DNA of 9,237 nt from AA29 sp041481445 (GTDB taxonomy: Bacteria > Acidobacteriota > Vicinamibacteria > Fen-336). Positions 6,658 through 9,237 of the stretch are shown here, in pieces; within the stretch, counting starts at the first letter, position 1, and every line of letters begins with the position of its first letter. Made by a program: the position numbers and the translations under genes. The notes beneath the pieces are model-generated. The model was not told where the DNA came from. It saw only the letters and a list, made by a program, of their open reading frames with translations, and did no database searches. The stretch spans positions 1 through 9,237 of the forward strand of contig JBGPBV010000216.1 in the NCBI GenBank assembly GCA_041481445.1, read 5' to 3'.

Positions 6658-9237
6658 TCAGCTCCCCCGTCGCACGAGGAAGTGGTACTCGCCCGAGCCC
6701 ACCGCGTACACGGCCCGGCCGTCGGCCATCGCCTGGAACCGCACGCCCTCGGCCTTGTCCGCCGGACGGCCGCCCTCGCGCACGAGCGCGCGATCCGAGG
6801 CCGGGACGAAGACGAGGGCGGTGGCGGTGGGAGGGACGGTCACGTCGAGCTCGAGGCCGGCCGGGGTCTTGCGCCAGGCCACGGCCACCCGGCCGCGAAC
6901 GCTGTCGTACGTCGCCGCCACGTGGTCCAGCCCGGCCGGGATCGAAGGCCGGACCTCGATCTTCCGGTAGCCGGGCTCCACCGTGCGCATCCCGCCCAGG
7001 TCCTCGTAGAACGACTGCACGATGGAGCCGAAGAAGTGGTGGCTCCGCGACCTCGAAGTGTCCTCCCAGAGCTCGCCCAGCGAGGTCCATCCGAGAGAGA
7101 ACCAGTAGCCGTAGCTCGGATAGTCCGTCTGCGTGGCCGCGGTCAGGGCCACGTCCTCCTGCCCGGCCTGGAGGAGCACGGGCCAGAGATAGCGCGCGCC
7201 CAGGACGCCCACGTACTCGTGTCCGCCGCGCGCCTTCGTGATGTCGTCCACGAGGAGCGCGATCAGGGGCTTGCGCTTCTCGTCGGGCACGAGGCCGAAG
7301 GCCAGGGGCAGCACCTGGGCCGTCTGCGTGAAGCGCACGCCCGCCTTCTCGCGATAGATGCCGTCCGGGCCCAGGTACTTGGTGTTGAAGTCGGCGCGGA
7401 TCTTCCCGAACAGGTCGTCGTAGCGCGCGGCGTCGTCGCCCTTGCCCAGGGCCCGCGCGGTGTCGGCGGCGATACGCGCCAGGTGCGCGTAGTACGCGGT
7501 CGCGGCCAGGCTGGTGACGGTGTCGACTCCCTTCGGCGCGCTCCAATCGCCCAGGCCCGACGTGAGGGTGTAGGCCAGGGTGTCGCGGTCCTTGTCCGTC
7601 CAGCGCGGGATCCAGTCGTCGAGGTACTTCTGCATGGCCGGGTAGGCCGACTCCAGCAGGCGCGCGTCCCCGTAGCGACGGTATGCCTCCCAGGGGACGA
7701 CGAACCAGAAGGCATCCCAGGGGGGCGTGGCCCCGCAGCACCGCCCCGGCTTGAAGGCGGGCTTGCCGAGGTACCCGTAGTTGACGTTGCTCGGCGCGAG
7801 GTGGGGCACCTCCCCGTCCGCGGTCTGCTCGTCGAGCATGTCCTGGACCTGCTTCCGGTAGAGCCGCTGGGTGTCGTACAGCGTCGAGAGCGTGCCCGCG
7901 ATGAGCTGCGCGTCGGCCGTCCAGGCGTTCTTCTCGTATATCGGCGTGTCGGTGGTGATGCCGGAGACGTTGTTCTCCTGGATCGCCCAGTCCGCGTGCT
8001 CGTGGATGCGGTTGAGGAGCGCGTGGCTGGACTCGAACGTCGAAGTACGCCTCAGCCCGTCCCACACCTGCTGAACGGAATCGACCGTGGCCGAGACCCC
8101 GTCCGGCAGCGCCGCCCCGCCCGGCCCGCTGAGCTGGACGTACTGGAAGCCCTTGTAGGTGGAGCGCGGCGCCCAGCGCTCGTCGCCCTCGCCGCGGGCG
8201 ACGTAGTAGTCGGTCTGGAGCTGGCCGCCCACGAGGGCGTTGCTCTCCGTGCTCGCGCGTCCGTCCTTGCCCTGCTTCTCGCTGTAGAAGATCTCGATGG
8301 GCGTGCCCGCGGGCGCGCGCACGCGCACCGTCGCCCAGCCGCTGAGGTTCTGCCCGACGTCGTAGACGAAGACACCGGGGGAGGGCTCGGTGCGCGTTCC
8401 GGGTGCGCGCTCCGCCACCACGCGGGTGGGCTCGCCGGTCTGGGCGCGCAAGGCGCCCGCGGGGGCGGGCACCACGCGCGCCGCCTCCCAGCTCCCGTCG
8501 TCGAAGCCGGGCTCCTTCCATCCCGCGACCTCGCGGCGCGCGTCGTAGGTCTCACCCAGGTAGTAGCTGTCGTAGCGCGTCGGCCCAAGGGCGCTGACCT
8601 TCCAGGTCTGGTCGGAGGGGATCACCTCCTCCGTCCCGTCCGTGTACGTGAGGTGGAGGTCCAGGCGCAGGCGGGGCGTGCCGCGCCACTGCGCCTTGTG
8701 CCAGCCCCAGTCCCAGGTGCGGGCGGCGTCGTCGAACTTGCCCGACCCCAGCTCGGAGGCGATGACGTTCTCGCCGGCACGCAGGAGGGTGGTGACGTCG
8801 AGCGTCGTGTAGAGCACGGTCTTGCTGTAATCCGTGAATTGCGGATCGAGGACGCGGTCGCTCGTCCTCACCCCATTGATGCAGAGGTCGTGATAGCCCA
8901 GGCCCGACGAGTAGAGGCGGGCCTGGGCCACGGGCTTGCTCGCCGTGAACGCCTTCCGGAACATCGGCGTGGGCCGGACGTCGCGACACTCGCCCTGGTC
9001 CTTGGGGACCCGGTTCATCAGGGGCACCGTCGGCCACGCCGTCGGGCGGCAGAACTCGCCCGCCGCGCGCAGGCGCGCGTCGGTGGCGACACCCGTCTCC
9101 GGCGTGCCGTCGGCCAGCGATCGCTCCGGGCCGGCGATCCAGGCCCCCTGCCAGTCCGTGGCCGCCAGCAAGGCGGTCTCGAACCATCCGGGCGCCGACC
9201 AGCGACTCGCACCCGCGCCCGTGGTCTCGACGCGCAC
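6658..9237 (-). CDS. Alpha-L-rhamnosidase, glycoside hydrolase family 78, 5' partial
   Basis: 859 residues are in the window; the frame is open to the right-hand edge, and the GTG at 9237 is an internal Val of a VRV motif, not the start. By comparison with the family, the signal peptide and most of a first fibronectin-like domain are missing. Seen in order: end of that domain (W-S-x-P-x-W-F-E-T, DWQGAWIAGP); carbohydrate-binding-like N domain (about residues 105-270; SSGLGYHDLCINGVR, LDPQFTDYSK, LYTTLDVT); concanavalin-like domain (about 285-385; YDVGQNLSGW, YKGFQYVQL); (alpha/alpha)6 catalytic barrel (about 390-745); C-terminal beta domain (about 745-855). Acidic residues D430, E435 and D442 lie in TDTPIYEKNAWTADAQ, and E725 in GELWED. 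The family removes terminal alpha-L-rhamnose by an inverting mechanism, from plant or microbial polysaccharides and glycosides. Stop is TGA at 6658-6660. It sits 92 bp upstream of the beta-helix gene on the same strand. Export is likely but cannot be seen. Confidence 0.93.
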   Translation of the reverse strand: MRVETTGAGASRWSAPGWFETALLAATDWQGAWIAGPERSLADGTPETGVATDARLRAAGEFCRPTAWPTVPLMNRVPKDQGECRDVRPTPMFRKAFTASKPVAQARLYSSGLGYHDLCINGVRTSDRVLDPQFTDYSKTVLYTTLDVTTLLRAGENVIASELGSGKFDDAARTWDWGWHKAQWRGTPRLRLDLHLTYTDGTEEVIPSDQTWKVSALGPTRYDSYYLGETYDARREVAGWKEPGFDDGSWEAARVVPAPAGALRAQTGEPTRVVAERAPGTRTEPSPGVFVYDVGQNLSGWATVRVRAPAGTPIEIFYSEKQGKDGRASTESNALVGGQLQTDYYVARGEGDERWAPRSTYKGFQYVQLSGPGGAALPDGVSATVDSVQQVWDGLRRTSTFESSHALLNRIHEHADWAIQENNVSGITTDTPIYEKNAWTADAQLIAGTLSTLYDTQRLYRKQVQDMLDEQTADGEVPHLAPSNVNYGYLGKPAFKPGRCCGATPPWDAFWFVVPWEAYRRYGDARLLESAYPAMQKYLDDWIPRWTDKDRDTLAYTLTSGLGDWSAPKGVDTVTSLAATAYYAHLARIAADTARALGKGDDAARYDDLFGKIRADFNTKYLGPDGIYREKAGVRFTQTAQVLPLAFGLVPDEKRKPLIALLVDDITKARGGHEYVGVLGARYLWPVLLQAGQEDVALTAATQTDYPSYGYWFSLGWTSLGELWEDTSRSRSHHFFGSIVQSFYEDLGGMRTVEPGYRKIEVRPSIPAGLDHVAATYDSVRGRVAVAWRKTPAGLELDVTVPPTATALVFVPASDRALVREGGRPADKAEGVRFQAMADGRAVYAVGSGEYHFLVRRGS
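7912..7950 (-). other. GH78 catalytic acid motif
   Basis: Encodes DTPIYEKNAWTAD (in-window residues 430-442). The spacing D-x4-E-x6-D equals that of Asp567, Glu572 and Asp579 of the structurally known Bacillus rhamnosidase RhaB (recalled from the literature), where the motif is closer to DCPQR-x-E. The partner Glu, expected as the general base, would be Glu725 (codon 7063-7065) in GELWEDTS. Conservation of all four suggests an active enzyme. Confidence 0.8.

Noticed and set aside
4850..6970. 706-codon + strand open frame opposite the beta-helix gene
   Set aside because: The product is rich in Gly, Arg, Ala, Val and His and lacks motifs. It runs across the gene start at 6565 and into the rhamnosidase, and the minus strand has a signal peptide, an RBS and regular repeats.
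6566..8521. N-terminal extension of the beta-helix frame up to 8521 (1384 codons in all)
   Set aside because: This part is out of frame with, and inside, the GH78 gene and reads as low-complexity Arg/Gly/Ala. The real start is the ATG at 6565 with an RBS and signal peptide.
1..9237. CRISPR array, tRNA/rRNA gene, transposon ends, defence or toxin-antitoxin genes
   Set aside because: None recognised by reading. The window is filled almost completely by three large genes, and no spaced identical repeats or terminal inverted repeats were found.

Overview
This is a GC-rich window (about 70 % G+C by eye) with three large protein-coding genes. Nearly all of it is coding. The only gaps are 24 bp between the first two genes and 92 bp between the second and third. 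No tRNA, rRNA, CRISPR array, insertion sequence or phage gene was recognised. The gene content suggests a free-living, high-GC, Gram-negative-type environmental bacterium. My impression is that an acidobacterial or myxobacterial lineage would fit, because secreted proteins opening with an 'FTYQGRL' module and GH78 rhamnosidases are common there. That is a low-confidence guess and no marker gene is present to test it.

Left part (2-4342, + strand): a glutamate synthase large subunit (GltB type), cut at its N-terminus by the window edge. It carries the class II glutamine amidotransferase domain (minus the catalytic N-terminal Cys, which lies outside), the central domain, the FMN / Fe-S synthase domain and the GXGXG C-terminal domain. 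It diverges from textbook GltB in several places. The loop between the second and third [3Fe-4S] cysteines is about 13 residues longer than usual, the SGHDGGTGA-type FMN-domain motif reads SDGCGGTGA, and a (Asn-Gly)n tract sits inside the C-terminal domain. No gltD-like small subunit follows it.

Middle (4367-6565, - strand): a complete 732-residue secreted protein. It has a signal peptide, an N-terminal FTYQGRL module, a fibre-like linker, and then about 17 tandem repeats of 26-27 residues that should fold as a right-handed parallel beta-helix, closed by a two-Cys C-terminal cap. Its biochemical role is unknown.

Right part (6658-9237, - strand): a GH78 alpha-L-rhamnosidase lacking only its N-terminal signal / first-domain region beyond the window edge. 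The acidic residues expected for GH78 catalysis are present. It lies upstream of, and codirectional with, the beta-helix gene (92 bp apart), so the two may be co-transcribed and act on a rhamnose-containing polysaccharide outside the cell. GltB converges on them from the opposite strand and is probably functionally unrelated.

I did not find a defence system or mobile element. The most noteworthy signals are the unusual GltB active-site region and the repeat-built secreted protein paired with a rhamnosidase.
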